A stretch of DNA of 64,000 nt from Alkalicoccus halolimnae (GCF_008014775.2 NZ_CP144914.1:1550001-1614000); one strand, 5' to 3'. Shown: positions 47,254 through 56,828, numbered from the stretch's first letter. The notes: generated by a model from the sequence alone, not told the origin. Made by a program: numbers and translations.

Positions 47254-47532
47254 TTAAAACTTTCTTCTGTCGCTTTTGAGCCACTTGATCATTCCGTCTG
47301 GAACATTTCTGGAAGACCAGTGCTTTTTAGTTTCAATGACGAAAAGTTGATCATCTGCCGAAAGACAGGCAAAAACTTTTTCTTTTACATCTTTGGCACT
47401 GTGAAAAGTGTCAATCAGCCAAAAAGATTCAAAACGCTTTGAGTAATTTCCGAAAGATTTCATTGTTTCGTGAAGCTGTTTATACTCTTTTTCCGGAGCA
47501 CTCAGCTGGTAAGTAACTACGTAAACTGCCAT
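47254..47532 (-). CDS. Solitary Cas2/VapD-like ferredoxin-fold protein
   Basis: 92 residues beginning AVYVVTYQLSAPEKEYKQL, with the pattern strand-helix-strand (SFWLIDTF)-helix-strand (DQLFVIET) of the Cas2/VapD fold. Proteins of this shape are often annotated 'SinR family protein' and are not part of CRISPR loci. No cas1, repeats or toxin-antitoxin partner lies next to it. RBS AAAGGAGGTG is excellent. Function unknown; RNase activity is conceivable but not shown by sequence. Confidence 0.72.
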   Translation of the reverse strand: MAVYVVTYQLSAPEKEYKQLHETMKSFGNYSKRFESFWLIDTFHSAKDVKEKVFACLSADDQLFVIETKKHWSSRNVPDGMIKWLKSDRRKF

Positions 47533-47749
47533 TTTCTCACCTCCTTTTAAAGTCTGGTCATTTACATATCCTCAGAAATTCTGCGGCCAATGAAGGCCTC
47601 GTATTTCCATTCTGCCTGCTTCATTTCTAACGATAGAAAAGCTGTGATTAAAAGTTTATTTAGATTATTAATTACCCTCCATTTGAAACAGACAGCTCAG
47701 CTCCGAACATGATCGTCCACATGATAATTCTTTTCCGTATGGAATAAAA

Positions 47750-47787
47750 GCCCGGTACTCTGCATTTATGAGAGCCGGGCTTTTTTT
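47750..47787. terminator. Bidirectional terminator after the small lipoprotein gene
   Basis: AGCCCGG / CCGGGCT stem with an inner CTC/GAG extension, flanked by A- and T-runs; just after the minus-strand lipoprotein stop. Confidence 0.85.
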
Positions 47788-47792
47788 AGAAC

Positions 47793-47942
47793 TTACTCTT
47801 CTGAAGATTCGTTCTCTTCAGGAACATCACTATCGTTAATGTTTTCTTCAGGATTAACGGTGTTTAGTTCATTTTGATCACCGCAGGCTGTAAGAAGAAG
47901 CGGAAAACTTAAAAGTATTATTAAACCATTTCTTTTCGTCAT
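47793..47942 (-). CDS. Small lipoprotein (49 residues)
   Basis: Short gene easily missed. Starts MTKRNGLIILLSF with a lipobox LLTAC (Cys20), so the mature part is a 30-residue acidic, Asn/Glu-rich peptide anchored on the outer membrane face. RBS AAGGGGGG lies 9 bases before the ATG at 47942, and a terminator follows. Gap of 14 bases after the upstream minus-strand gene, so probably one operon. No known family recognised. Confidence 0.75.
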   Translation of the reverse strand: MTKRNGLIILLSFPLLLTACGDQNELNTVNPEENINDSDVPEENESSEE

Positions 47943-47956
47943 CCAGATTTCCCCCC

Positions 47957-48406
47957 TTATGTTTGTCCATTCTTTTTTAAATATTTTTTTAAAGCTTCAT
48001 CGTTCGCGGCGCCAGTGTTTCCCCCGCTCAATTCTTTATCTGAAAGTTTAAACTCTTCGATAACAGCAGCTTTGATCGAATCATAAACATAGATAATATA
48101 CTTTTGATCTGTTTCATGTCCATAGGAAAGAGATTCATCCTGAGCAATAATATAAAATTCACTGGAAAAATGTTTTCCGAAAATGTTTTCCATCTCCAGC
48201 TTTACTGCTTCTAGAGCATCAGGAAGGCTCTGCTTATCTTTTTCGAACTTTTTTTTACGCGAACTTTGTTCAATAATCACTTTGAAAATGGGATCTTCTT
48301 CCTTATCTCTGGAAGGACTTATTGATATTTCTGCTTCTTCATAGCTTCCTTCAAAAATGTCCAGGACCCCTAATGGATGTGGAGTTTTTAGTACGATGTT
48401 TGTCAT
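47957..48406 (-). CDS. Hypothetical protein, 149 residues
   Basis: Not recognised. Soluble, charged, no membrane segment or signal peptide. Middle part (about 55-115) alternates helix and strand (SLPDALEAVKLEMENIF, then QKYIIYVYDSIKAAVIEEF) and the end is Gly/Asn/Lys-rich. RBS TAGGAGGG before ATG 48406. Probably co-transcribed with the small lipoprotein downstream. Confidence 0.7.
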   Translation of the reverse strand: MTNIVLKTPHPLGVLDIFEGSYEEAEISISPSRDKEEDPIFKVIIEQSSRKKKFEKDKQSLPDALEAVKLEMENIFGKHFSSEFYIIAQDESLSYGHETDQKYIIYVYDSIKAAVIEEFKLSDKELSGGNTGAANDEALKKYLKKNGQT

Positions 48407-48605
48407 GGATTGCCCTCCTAATATTCTTTTGTTTATTAATAACTTACCTCTATTGACTATAGGATTAAACTTCTAATTATATTTATTGTCATTAAACTTT
48501 TAGATTTACTGTTAATAAATGCTGAGTTACATCTATTTACAGGCACTTAATAAAAGAGGAACGGAACTGATTTACTGCGTGACCAGCTATATCTCACTCT
48601 TGAAG

Positions 48606-48634
48606 TTGACCATCTTCATTGGCAGCGTTACGAT
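48606..48634 (+). promoter_or_regulatory. Promoter candidate for yqgN
   Basis: TTGACC (48606-48611), 17 bases, TACGAT (48629-48634), 36 bases upstream of the start. Confidence 0.5.
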
Positions 48635-48669
48635 CAAATATATAATCTTTGAAAAACGGAGGAACTGCT

Positions 48670-49233
48670 TTGGATAAAAAACAGGTGAGAAGTTTCATGA
48701 AGCATAAATTAGCGCAGTTAAATAAAGAGGAAAGGCTGGGCCAGGAACAATTTCTTTATAAAGCTCTTTTTGCTCTTCCTGAATGGAAAAAGGCTGATAC
48801 GATTGCTGTTACTATTTCAATCAATAATGAATTAAATACTCGTCCTATTTTTGAAAAAGCATGGGAAGAAGGGAAAACAACGGTGGCTCCTGTAGTTGGG
48901 GGGAATCCGAAACGACTTTCCTTTTTTAAAATATCTTCCTTTAACGAATGCCGCGAGTCTTCTATTGGTTTACTGGAACCGATACCCGGGGAAGCTTCGT
49001 CTGTAAATGAAGAATCACTTGACCTGATTATTACTCCGGGACTGGCTTACAATAAAGATGGTTACAGAGTAGGGTACGGAGGAGGATTTTACGACAGGCT
49101 GTTAAAAAATGTGGAAACCCCTTCTGTGAGTTTATGCTTTGATTGTCAGCTTTTAAATGACATTCCTTTAGAAAACTATGATATTCCAGTTAAAATTTTA
49201 CTTTCGGGAACAGACAGCAGAGAGAAAAAGTAA
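48670..49233 (+). CDS. yqgN: 5-formyltetrahydrofolate cyclo-ligase (YqgN)
   Basis: Converts 5-formyl-THF to 5,10-methenyl-THF with ATP, salvaging folate one-carbon units. Family motifs: KKQVRSFMKHKLAQL start, NELNTRPI, and the signature ITPGLAYNKDGYRVGYGGGFYDRLL near 120-145. TTG 48670 has ACGGAGGA 6 bases upstream; an earlier in-frame TTG at 48649 has none. 187 residues. One base separates it from the DUF92 gene. Confidence 0.92.
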   Translation: MDKKQVRSFMKHKLAQLNKEERLGQEQFLYKALFALPEWKKADTIAVTISINNELNTRPIFEKAWEEGKTTVAPVVGGNPKRLSFFKISSFNECRESSIGLLEPIPGEASSVNEESLDLIITPGLAYNKDGYRVGYGGGFYDRLLKNVETPSVSLCFDCQLLNDIPLENYDIPVKILLSGTDSREKK

Positions 49234-49234
49234 C

Positions 49235-50020
49235 ATGACTCTTTTTTTGACCCTGCTCGTTTTTTTGATTGCTGCAGGAGCCTGGCTGAAAAAATCTTTA
49301 ACCACTGGCGGGGCAGCAGCGGCTGTGTTTGCAGGTCTATCATCTATTTTTGGATTTGGATTTTCGGGACTTGCCGTCATGGGAACTTTCTTTTTCACCT
49401 CTGTCTTTCTTGAAAAAATACTTCACTCCACCGATAAAATTGAAGAAAAAGGCTCGAGAAGGGATGCTTGGCAGGTCCTCGCTAATGGAGGGGCTGCATC
49501 ACTTTGGGCACTCGGTAATATCTTCTTTCCTTTACCAGTTCTTTTTGTAGGTTTTACAGCTGCTTATGCTGCAGCAGCAGCAGATACATGGGCTTCTACA
49601 GTTGGGAAAAGAAGCAGGAAAAAACCAGTGCTCATTAGAAGTAGAACAGAAGTAGAAAATGGCATATCCGGAGGTGTTACTGCACTGGGAAATACTGCAG
49701 CTGTTTTGGGAAGTTTAGCTGTCGTCTCAGCTGCTTATATTTTTAATCAGGGATTTATCCACCCTCTCTTGCTTTTAACAGTTGTTGTTATAGGATTTGC
49801 CGGTCAAATCAGTGATGCCTGGATGGGGGCAGTGTACCAGCGCTTGTTCCAGTGCAGAATATGCGGGAAGAAAACTGAAAAGATGATTCACTGTGAAACA
49901 AGCACCACCCTTGTTAAAGGAAAAATGTTTATGACTAATGATCTTGTAAACTTTCTTACTGTGACAGGATCTTCCGCAGCTGCTGTCATTTTATACTTAT
50001 TATTCACAGGAAATTCATAA
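49235..50020 (+). CDS. DUF92 integral membrane protein
   Basis: Polytopic protein (about six to seven helices) of the DUF92/TIGR00297 family, which includes plant phytyl-phosphate kinase VTE6. Hallmarks: AWLKKSLTTGGAAAAVF near the N-terminus, AAYAAAAADTWASTVGKRS near 110, and GQISDAWMGAVYQRLFQCRICGKKTE near 200 with two Cys pairs. 261 residues. Likely an isoprenoid or CTP-dependent lipid kinase, but bacterial members are uncharacterised. Starts 1 base after the yqgN stop. Confidence 0.85.
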   Translation: MTLFLTLLVFLIAAGAWLKKSLTTGGAAAAVFAGLSSIFGFGFSGLAVMGTFFFTSVFLEKILHSTDKIEEKGSRRDAWQVLANGGAASLWALGNIFFPLPVLFVGFTAAYAAAAADTWASTVGKRSRKKPVLIRSRTEVENGISGGVTALGNTAAVLGSLAVVSAAYIFNQGFIHPLLLLTVVVIGFAGQISDAWMGAVYQRLFQCRICGKKTEKMIHCETSTTLVKGKMFMTNDLVNFLTVTGSSAAAVILYLLFTGNS

Positions 50021-50047
50021 ATTAATTCGTAAAAGAGTGTCAAGAGT

Positions 50048-50086
50048 TTGTGAAATGATGTACAATAAATGTGAATTGATTCACAA
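50048..50086 (+). promoter_or_regulatory. Tandem Rex (NADH/NAD+ sensor) operators at the ldh promoter
   Basis: Site 2 at 50069-50086 (ATGTGAATTGATTCACAA) matches the Rex consensus TTGTGAAnnnnTTCACAA except the first base. Site 1 at 50048-50065 has a perfect left half TTGTGAA and a weaker right half. The two are 21 bp apart (two helical turns), and a TACAAT -10-like element (50061-50066) lies between and under them. Confidence 0.78.
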
Positions 50087-50107
50087 ATAGGTTCAAAAGG
50101 AGACTGA

Positions 50108-51073
<966 letters not shown>

Positions 51074-51081
51074 AATAAGAA

Positions 51082-51145
51082 GGGTGCATCGTTTATGCAT
51101 TCCCTAATACAGGGAACACCATACAAGATGCATCCTTTTTTTATT
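51082..51145 (+). terminator. Branched terminator after ldh
   Basis: Outer stem GGTGCATC / GATGCATCC with an inner hairpin TTCCCT-AATAC-AGGGAA, then a T-run. The following 200 bases before gluP hold no gene that I can see. Confidence 0.75.
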
Positions 51146-51359
51146 GCTTCGCCTGAAGGTAACGGAAGCTTCCGTAATACAGGGAAGATCGTTCCGAAAT
51201 CTTTTTTGTTTTGAAGTGCCGAATCCCGGCCGGCTCACATCTGCGGCAGATTGTAAAAAAGAGATGGCTGGCAAAAGGACACCGGGATTCCTGTTTCGTC
51301 GTTTATTTTCAGAGTAAATACAAAAATGTCCTAACTATAGAGGGAAAGGAGGCAGTTGT

Positions 51360-52958
51360 TTGGAGTATTTAGCAGCCGAAGTACGGTTTTGGGAGACCGT
51401 TTATCATCTTATTAACGAAGAAAAATTTCAGATTGTTCACCTGAATGAAGAAGGACCCGTCGTATGGCTGGAGGATACACGGGAAAAAAACGGCAGCCTT
51501 CTGCGTCTTCAGCTGAAAAGCTATGATTGGAGCAAGCAGCTTCGCGTAGATATTAAACGTGTGCACGAATCAGCCAAAACGGTAAGAAAAAAACTGAAAC
51601 TGAAACATGCTAACGTAACAAATGTAATTTTCGCTCCACTGCCTCCAGTTGACAGCTATGAAGATGATGTTTCGAAACCGCTGCCTTTTACAGCAGGTGG
51701 AAAAAAACAGATGCGTACAATTCTTATTCCAATGAAAGAACTTCAGGAAAAGTTGTTTCCACTTGCAACCGAGTGGAAGCTCCATGAAATGCCGTCTTAC
51801 ACACCGGATAATCAAATGGAGGAAGAAGAACATCAGACACATATTAAAAATGTTTTGCGTAACAGTGTGCGAAGAACTTACGAAAAAAAGAATGAAGAAG
51901 AGCGAAGTATATTTATGTATGGGAAGCCTACGCTGACTTTTACACTTATATCTGCTGTTTTTATCGTGTTTTTAATGATGGAATTACAGGGCTCATCAAT
52001 GAGTACGCGTACTTTAATAAATATGGGTGCTAAATTTGATCCGCTTATTTTGGACGGAGAGTGGTGGCGCTTTTTCAGTGCTATGTTTCTTCATATTGGA
52101 TTTTTTCATTTATTTATGAACTCATTAGCCCTCTTCTTTCTGGGCAACGCTGTTGAAAGGATTTTTGGTTCCTACCGTTTTATATTCATATATTTCACGG
52201 CTGGTTTTTTTGGATCCGTGGCAAGCTTTGTTTTCAACGATAACATTTCAGCAGGCGCCAGTGGTGCTATTTTTGGATTATTCGGGGCCCTCTTATATTT
52301 TGGGCTGAGAAACAGACGTCTTTTCTTTCGTACTTTCGGCATGAATGTAGTAGTCATTCTTGTCATTAACCTGGCATTTGGATTTTTAGTTCCGATGGTA
52401 GATAATGGTGCTCATATTGGAGGATTAGTGGGAGGTTTTGCAGCTTCTGCTATGGTTTCACTTCCAGGAAGAAGCAGTTTTAAAATACAGACAGGTGCTC
52501 TGCTTGCAGCCGCAGCAGTGGGAGTTGTGCTTGTGTTTGCAGGGTATACCCAGGATCCTGAAAGTCCTCAGCTCCAGGCTGTTTATTATGAACTCGGGCG
52601 TGAGGCAGTTGAAGATGAAGATATGGCTGATGCCATATCCTATTTTGAAAACGTTCTGGAGATGAACGTAGAGGAAGGGCCCATCCCGGAAGAAACTCTT
52701 CGTTCAAACACGTATTTTCTGCTCGCTTACGCTCATTTGTCTATGGACGGATATGAAGAGGCTGAAGGATATTTGCGTGAAGCTCTCGTTATACGTCCGG
52801 ATTTTCACGAAGCTTATTACAACCTGGCATTAATAGCTTATGAGAGAGAAAATTTCAACGAGGCACAGGAACTGGTGGAACGGGCGCTGGAACTGGAGAA
52901 TAATTCGGATTACGAAGATTTAAGAGAAGAAATACTGGATAAAACACCGGAGGGATAA
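51360..52958 (+). CDS. gluP: Rhomboid intramembrane serine protease GluP (YqgP) with TPR tail
   Basis: Six-to-seven-helix rhomboid protease. Soluble N-terminal domain (residues 1-185), membrane core (about 190-385) with the catalytic dyad Ser301 (GASGAIFG) and His352 (GAHIGG), then TPR repeats (about 400-530). In B. subtilis GluP and FtsH degrade the Mg transporter MgtE under Mn stress. TTG 51360 lies 7 bases after AAAGGAGG. 532 residues, slightly longer than B. subtilis. Its 3' end forms half of a terminator shared with yueI. Confidence 0.93.
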   Translation: MEYLAAEVRFWETVYHLINEEKFQIVHLNEEGPVVWLEDTREKNGSLLRLQLKSYDWSKQLRVDIKRVHESAKTVRKKLKLKHANVTNVIFAPLPPVDSYEDDVSKPLPFTAGGKKQMRTILIPMKELQEKLFPLATEWKLHEMPSYTPDNQMEEEEHQTHIKNVLRNSVRRTYEKKNEEERSIFMYGKPTLTFTLISAVFIVFLMMELQGSSMSTRTLINMGAKFDPLILDGEWWRFFSAMFLHIGFFHLFMNSLALFFLGNAVERIFGSYRFIFIYFTAGFFGSVASFVFNDNISAGASGAIFGLFGALLYFGLRNRRLFFRTFGMNVVVILVINLAFGFLVPMVDNGAHIGGLVGGFAASAMVSLPGRSSFKIQTGALLAAAAVGVVLVFAGYTQDPESPQLQAVYYELGREAVEDEDMADAISYFENVLEMNVEEGPIPEETLRSNTYFLLAYAHLSMDGYEEAEGYLREALVIRPDFHEAYYNLALIAYERENFNEAQELVERALELENNSDYEDLREEILDKTPEG

Positions 52959-52980
52959 ATAAGATCCCTGCCGGTGTTTT
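52941..52980. terminator. Bidirectional terminator overlapping the ends of gluP and yueI
   Basis: AAAACACCGG-AGGGAT pairs with ATCCCT-GCCGGTGTTTT. The left arm lies inside the last gluP codons and the right arm reaches the yueI stop. Confidence 0.88.
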
Positions 52981-53377
52981 ACTTTTCCTTCATATCATAT
53001 TCGAAAAGATCGTCTTTTATAAACATCCGATCTTCTTCATGGACGGCTGTTTCTGCGGTGAAAACGATTCCAAGAGGGGTAGAATGAAAATCGTTATGAA
53101 TTGTAAATGGTGTATCTGACTCATCTGCAGCTTTTATATAGTTGCTGTAGGAAGTATAAGGGAGATTACCATTAATCAGCATGCGGACATCATTTTTTGA
53201 TTTCATCAGCCGCAAAGCTTCATCGTACATTCCTTTTTTATAAACCTGTCCATTGGTTAGTGCAAGTCTGACTCTTTCTGCAAACGTGCCGAGAAATAAA
53301 TGTTTTTCCTCGGGGCGCAGTTCCGGCGTTCCGTAAATACCCTGTTGAATAATATTTTCCAGCTTTTCTTTGCTCAT
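52979..53377 (-). CDS. yueI: YueI family protein (DUF1694)
   Basis: 132-residue cytoplasmic protein of the YueI family: GIYGTPELRPEEKHLFLGTFAERV is the conserved N-terminal block, followed by DVRMLINGNLPYTSYSNYIK. An L7Ae/L30e-like RNA-binding fold has been proposed for the family; role unproven. AGAGGG precedes ATG 53377. Not in this location in B. subtilis. Confidence 0.85.
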   Translation of the reverse strand: MSKEKLENIIQQGIYGTPELRPEEKHLFLGTFAERVRLALTNGQVYKKGMYDEALRLMKSKNDVRMLINGNLPYTSYSNYIKAADESDTPFTIHNDFHSTPLGIVFTAETAVHEEDRMFIKDDLFEYDMKEK

Positions 53378-53540
53378 TTTTTAACCCTCTATTCTCATAA
53401 TGTGAAATGATGAACAATCTAATTTTATCATGAAATATTCAGATACTCAAGCGTCTTTCAACAGTAGAGGAGAAACTAGTGCACGGAGAAGAGCAGAACT
53501 GGTATAATGTGAGTCGGACATTGATTAAGGAGGAGTAAAG

Positions 53541-53744
53541 GTGACTTATTTGGAGCTGTTAAAGCATCTGCGGGATTATCATGCAGTTATTTATACTGGC
53601 AGCCAGGAAGCTGATCTCGAATTAATCACAGAAGAACTCAGAGAACAGCACCAGCTTGGAATAATTGACGACAGTTTTCTTATGGAAGCTTTAACAGCAG
53701 TAGCCGTCAAAAAAAATGCTTTAAAAAAGCACGAACGAAAATAG
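53541..53744 (+). CDS. yqgQ: YqgQ family protein (DUF910)
   Basis: 67-residue helical protein. LLKHLRDYHAVIYTGSQEAD matches DUF910, a small family that nearly always precedes glucokinase in Bacilli. GTG start at 53541 after AAGGAGGA. Function unknown; nucleic acid binding has been suggested from structure. 46 bases before glcK. Confidence 0.9.
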   Translation: MTYLELLKHLRDYHAVIYTGSQEADLELITEELREQHQLGIIDDSFLMEALTAVAVKKNALKKHERK

Positions 53745-53790
53745 ATGGATTAAGAAAATCAATGACTTTTTTGAGGAAGCAGGGGGTACA

Positions 53791-54759
53791 ATGGTACAGA
53801 AAGTATTAGCTGGAATTGATGTAGGAGGCACGACAGTTAAAATGGCTTTTATTAGTGAAGAAGGTACGATTCACGATAAATGGGAGATCACTACCAATCA
53901 AAAAGAGGACGGCAGATACATCATGCAGGAAGCTGCTGCATCTTTGAAGGCCAGGCAGGAAAAAATGAATTTCAAAATAGTCGCTGCAGGTGTAGGAGCT
54001 CCAGGGTTTATAGATGTAGAAAATGGTTATATTTATGAGGCAGTTAATGTGGGCTGGAAAAGTTATGCGCTTAAAGAAGAGCTGGAAGAGCTGCTGGGAG
54101 TCCCTGTTGTAGTCGATAATGATGCTAACCTTGCAGCAGGGGGAGAAAAGTGGAAAGGTGCAGGAGAAGGTGCATCCAATCTGCTTGCTGTTACTCTCGG
54201 CACGGGAGTAGGAGGCGGAATAATAGCCGGTGGAGAAATTATTCACGGCCAGAGCGGAATGGCCGGCGAGATCGGTCATATTGCCTCAATAAAAGAAGGG
54301 GGCGCGCGCTGTAACTGTGGAAAAAAAGGTTGTTTGGAGACAGTGGCCTCAGCAACAGGCATTGCAAGATTAGGACTCGAAGCTGTACAACGTGAGCAGC
54401 AGGGTTTCCTGCAGAGTGTCTTGAAAGAAAATGGTGCTGTTACGGCAAAAGACGTTTTGGATGGGGCTAAAAAGGGAGATGAAGTTGCAGGACAAGTTGT
54501 CAATGAAGCGATGGAACATTTAGGATTTGCTCTGGCAAACCTTTCTAATTCTCTTAATCCGGATATAATTGTTCTTGGCGGCGGTGTCTCAAGGGCTGGG
54601 TCCTTCCTTTTGGATAAACTGCGGCTGGAATTCAAAAAGTATGCAATTCCGAAAATTGCAGAGGATACGAAAATTAATATCGCCACTCTCGGGAATGATG
54701 CCGGGGTCATTGGAGCGGCCTGGATTGCAAAGCAGACTTTTATTGAAAAAGGGGCGTGA
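53791..54759 (+). CDS. glcK: Glucokinase (ROK family)
   Basis: Phosphorylates glucose to glucose 6-phosphate. ROK signature: LAGIDVGGTTVKMA at residues 5-18, catalytic Asp in VDNDANLAA, LGTGVGGG, and the zinc motif CNCGKKGCLE. No N-terminal DNA-binding domain, so an enzyme and not a repressor. 322 residues. Its stop overlaps the next gene by 4 bases. Confidence 0.95.
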   Translation: MVQKVLAGIDVGGTTVKMAFISEEGTIHDKWEITTNQKEDGRYIMQEAAASLKARQEKMNFKIVAAGVGAPGFIDVENGYIYEAVNVGWKSYALKEELEELLGVPVVVDNDANLAAGGEKWKGAGEGASNLLAVTLGTGVGGGIIAGGEIIHGQSGMAGEIGHIASIKEGGARCNCGKKGCLETVASATGIARLGLEAVQREQQGFLQSVLKENGAVTAKDVLDGAKKGDEVAGQVVNEAMEHLGFALANLSNSLNPDIIVLGGGVSRAGSFLLDKLRLEFKKYAIPKIAEDTKINIATLGNDAGVIGAAWIAKQTFIEKGA

Positions 54760-55295
54760 AAAACTTGAAAGGCAATAAAACGATCATCTTTTTGCCCTTA
54801 TTCGTAATGGCCGGGCTTTTTATATTTGGATATTTTTCATTAAGTGATTCTTCCACGCTTTCTAATGCTGACCTTCAACAGAATATCGATATAAGTGTAT
54901 CAAATGACAATCCAAAAGAAATTGCATGGGAATGGGGAAGTTACCCCGCAGATGGACTTGCTGGCAATGATTATATAGAAATTGTTTTTGATGGAGAAGT
55001 AGAAAATTCAACATTAGAACTAACCCATGCAGATAATGTTTTATTCGAATCGGAAGACTGGTTTTATACTGATGACGGCATAGCGGCCTCTTTCCCTACC
55101 TATACTGAAGAAGAACAGATTATAGGTGCCATAGGGTCCTGGAAAGTGGACTCAGACACTACAATTGAAGCGGTTCGCTATTATCACACATGGGCAGGTG
55201 CAGAAATAGAAATAGACGAACCTGTAAATTTAATTGAGCAGCTGCAGAATCGAATACCTGAGCATCATTGGGTGGTAGAAGAGGCAGATATTTAG
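54756..55295 (+). CDS. Membrane-anchored hypothetical protein, 179 residues
   Basis: Unrecognised. One N-terminal hydrophobic helix (about 10-28), then an acidic extracytoplasmic domain rich in Trp/Tyr/Glu/Asp (for example KEIAWEWGSYPADG, RYYHTWAGAE). GTG 54756 overlaps the glcK stop (GTGA) with AAAGGGG upstream; TTG 54765 is another option. B. subtilis has a lipoteichoic acid synthase gene (yqgS) in this position. Co-transcribed with glcK and probably with the next gene. Confidence 0.72.
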   Translation: MKNLKGNKTIIFLPLFVMAGLFIFGYFSLSDSSTLSNADLQQNIDISVSNDNPKEIAWEWGSYPADGLAGNDYIEIVFDGEVENSTLELTHADNVLFESEDWFYTDDGIAASFPTYTEEEQIIGAIGSWKVDSDTTIEAVRYYHTWAGAEIEIDEPVNLIEQLQNRIPEHHWVVEEADI

Positions 55296-55304
55296 GAGGT
55301 TTAT

Positions 55305-55985
55305 ATGACTAGAGGACTTTCTTTTCCTCAAGGAGTCATGTTCTTCAACAGCCAATATGTTTCCTGTGCCTGGAATAAAGGACACCGGAGCGGGCAATGG
55401 GTGAAAGAAAAAACATTTCTGAACCTCTGTTATGCTGCGTGCTGGTTCTTATCCTCTTTCTCTTTTAGAGAATACAGTATATTTACAGGGGGTCTTCTCG
55501 CTATTATTATTTCCCGGACAGCAGATTTTCCTGCTGTTCCTTTTTATACATTCATATGGCTCCTTTTTAGTTTTCATTTCTGGTTTCCACGGTCTATGAG
55601 ACAGTATCACGCAGCAGAGCACAAAGTTTTCTCGTATAAAGCAAATAATAAAAGAAAAAATCTATCGATGAACGGTGCATCAGCAGTTAACAGAAACTGC
55701 TCAACGAATTTGGTTGTTTTATATTTCCTGTTTCTTTTTCTGATATTTGCAGTTCTTTGGCCAATTTTAAGTTTTGAAAAATCCCTGAGTATAAGCTCCT
55801 ACGTTGCAGCGGCAGGAGGGCTGCTTCTGCAGAGGTGGCTCATTAAACACCCGTCTTCCAGGATGAGAGGCTTAATATTGAAAATTTCCTATTTTGCCCA
55901 GGAAAACATTACGACTGCTTCCCCCGGTCCCCTGCATACAAGCACAGCCTTAAGAGCGTATCATGGGCTTTTTCAAACAAAGTAA
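55305..55985 (+). CDS. DUF1385-like membrane protein (YqhQ-like)
   Basis: 226 residues with about four to five helices. The signature RQYHAAEHKVFSYK near residue 105 matches the DUF1385/YqhQ core (RxYHGAEHK). Shorter than YqhQ at the N-terminus and with a drifted sequence, so a divergent paralogue. RBS TAGGAGG before ATG 55305. Function unknown; YqhQ-type proteins are proposed metal or envelope factors. Confidence 0.72.
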   Translation: MTRGLSFPQGVMFFNSQYVSCAWNKGHRSGQWVKEKTFLNLCYAACWFLSSFSFREYSIFTGGLLAIIISRTADFPAVPFYTFIWLLFSFHFWFPRSMRQYHAAEHKVFSYKANNKRKNLSMNGASAVNRNCSTNLVVLYFLFLFLIFAVLWPILSFEKSLSISSYVAAAGGLLLQRWLIKHPSSRMRGLILKISYFAQENITTASPGPLHTSTALRAYHGLFQTK

Positions 55986-56405
55986 GACCGTAATATTGTT
56001 ATGTAAACTAAAATTAAAGCAAGTATCTGTCAATTTTTTTATTAAAGAGAGCCAGCGGTCCCTCTACGGTAGAGCTTCAGCGCAGTTTTTTATAAATACA
56101 AGAAAACGCTGACAGAGACAGTTATGAATGACTGCTGCACTATGATGGATGAAAAGACCTTTTTATTCATATATATAGGCAGAACGAATAAAAACATGTT
56201 TCTACCAAGGACGCTGGAGTCTGCATGTGGCGGCTCTGTGCCGATGAAGAACGAGCACCACCCTTTCGGACCGCAGGGTGGAATAGATCAGTTGAATCCG
56301 GCCTCCACCCTGATAGTAACGACAGCGGCTGTTAACAGAAGCATAAATTAGAATAGTTATTAATATGTTGTAGTAGATCTTTAATTTTTCAGGGCAGTCT
56401 AAATA
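55986..56405. other. 420-base intergenic region
   Basis: No supported gene. A 75-codon plus-strand frame (56124-56351) has no ribosome site. Contains a CCACCCT / AGGGTGG hairpin (56260-56282) without a T-run. Confidence 0.4.
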
Positions 56406-56440
56406 AAAAACCAGATCCTATTAAAAAGGATCTGGTTTTT
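56406..56440. terminator. Terminator of yqgW (bidirectional)
   Basis: AAAAACCAGATCCT pairs with AGGATCTGGTTTTT around ATTAAAA, with A- and T-runs on both sides; 28 bases beyond the yqgW stop. Confidence 0.92.
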
Positions 56441-56467
56441 CCGATGTATTTAACCTTTTTTAAAAAG

Positions 56468-56653
56468 CTAAGCTACAACACCGCCGCCGCCTGTAAAGAT
56501 GACTGCGAATAGAGTCCATACTGAGAACCAGCCAAAAACTGCGAAGGAAAGAAATGCGAAGCCGGCTCCGAAAACGTTTTTTCGCTTTGCTTCAACAATG
56601 AGACCGAAGAATGATAAAATAGCAACACCTAAAGTAATAAGACCAAGAAACAT
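56468..56653 (-). CDS. yqgW: DUF2759 small membrane protein YqgW
   Basis: 61 residues with two hydrophobic helices separated by a basic turn (VEAKRKNVFG) and the AVFGWFSVWT motif of DUF2759. AAGGAGGT precedes the ATG at 56653. Position just upstream of and divergent from yqgX is as in B. subtilis. Function unknown. Confidence 0.88.
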   Translation of the reverse strand: MFLGLITLGVAILSFFGLIVEAKRKNVFGAGFAFLSFAVFGWFSVWTLFAVIFTGGGGVVA

Positions 56654-56799
56654 ATGTGTAAACCTCCTTATACCAGTATAACGAGACCGTAGTCAGCTCT
56701 GATAAATTCTGATCCGGTCGGGCGGTTCTATCAACTCATATTTTACTTTTTTTTGTTACGCTTGTCGAGTAGGAGTTTTTGAAGAGATAGGAGAAGTTT

Positions 56800-56828
56800 T
56801 TGTGAAGTACTTTTTTTTCAATTATAAT
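56800..56828 (+). promoter_or_regulatory. Promoter of yqgX
   Basis: TTGTGA (56800-56805), 17 bases, TATAAT (56823-56828), about 24 bases before the yqgX start. Confidence 0.7.

Noticed and set aside
47254-47532. Cas2-like gene as evidence for a CRISPR system
   Set aside because: No repeat array and no other cas gene in the window; the sequence is of the solitary type.
56124-56351. 75-codon frame after the DUF1385 gene
   Set aside because: No ribosome site, includes a hairpin, no recognisable family.
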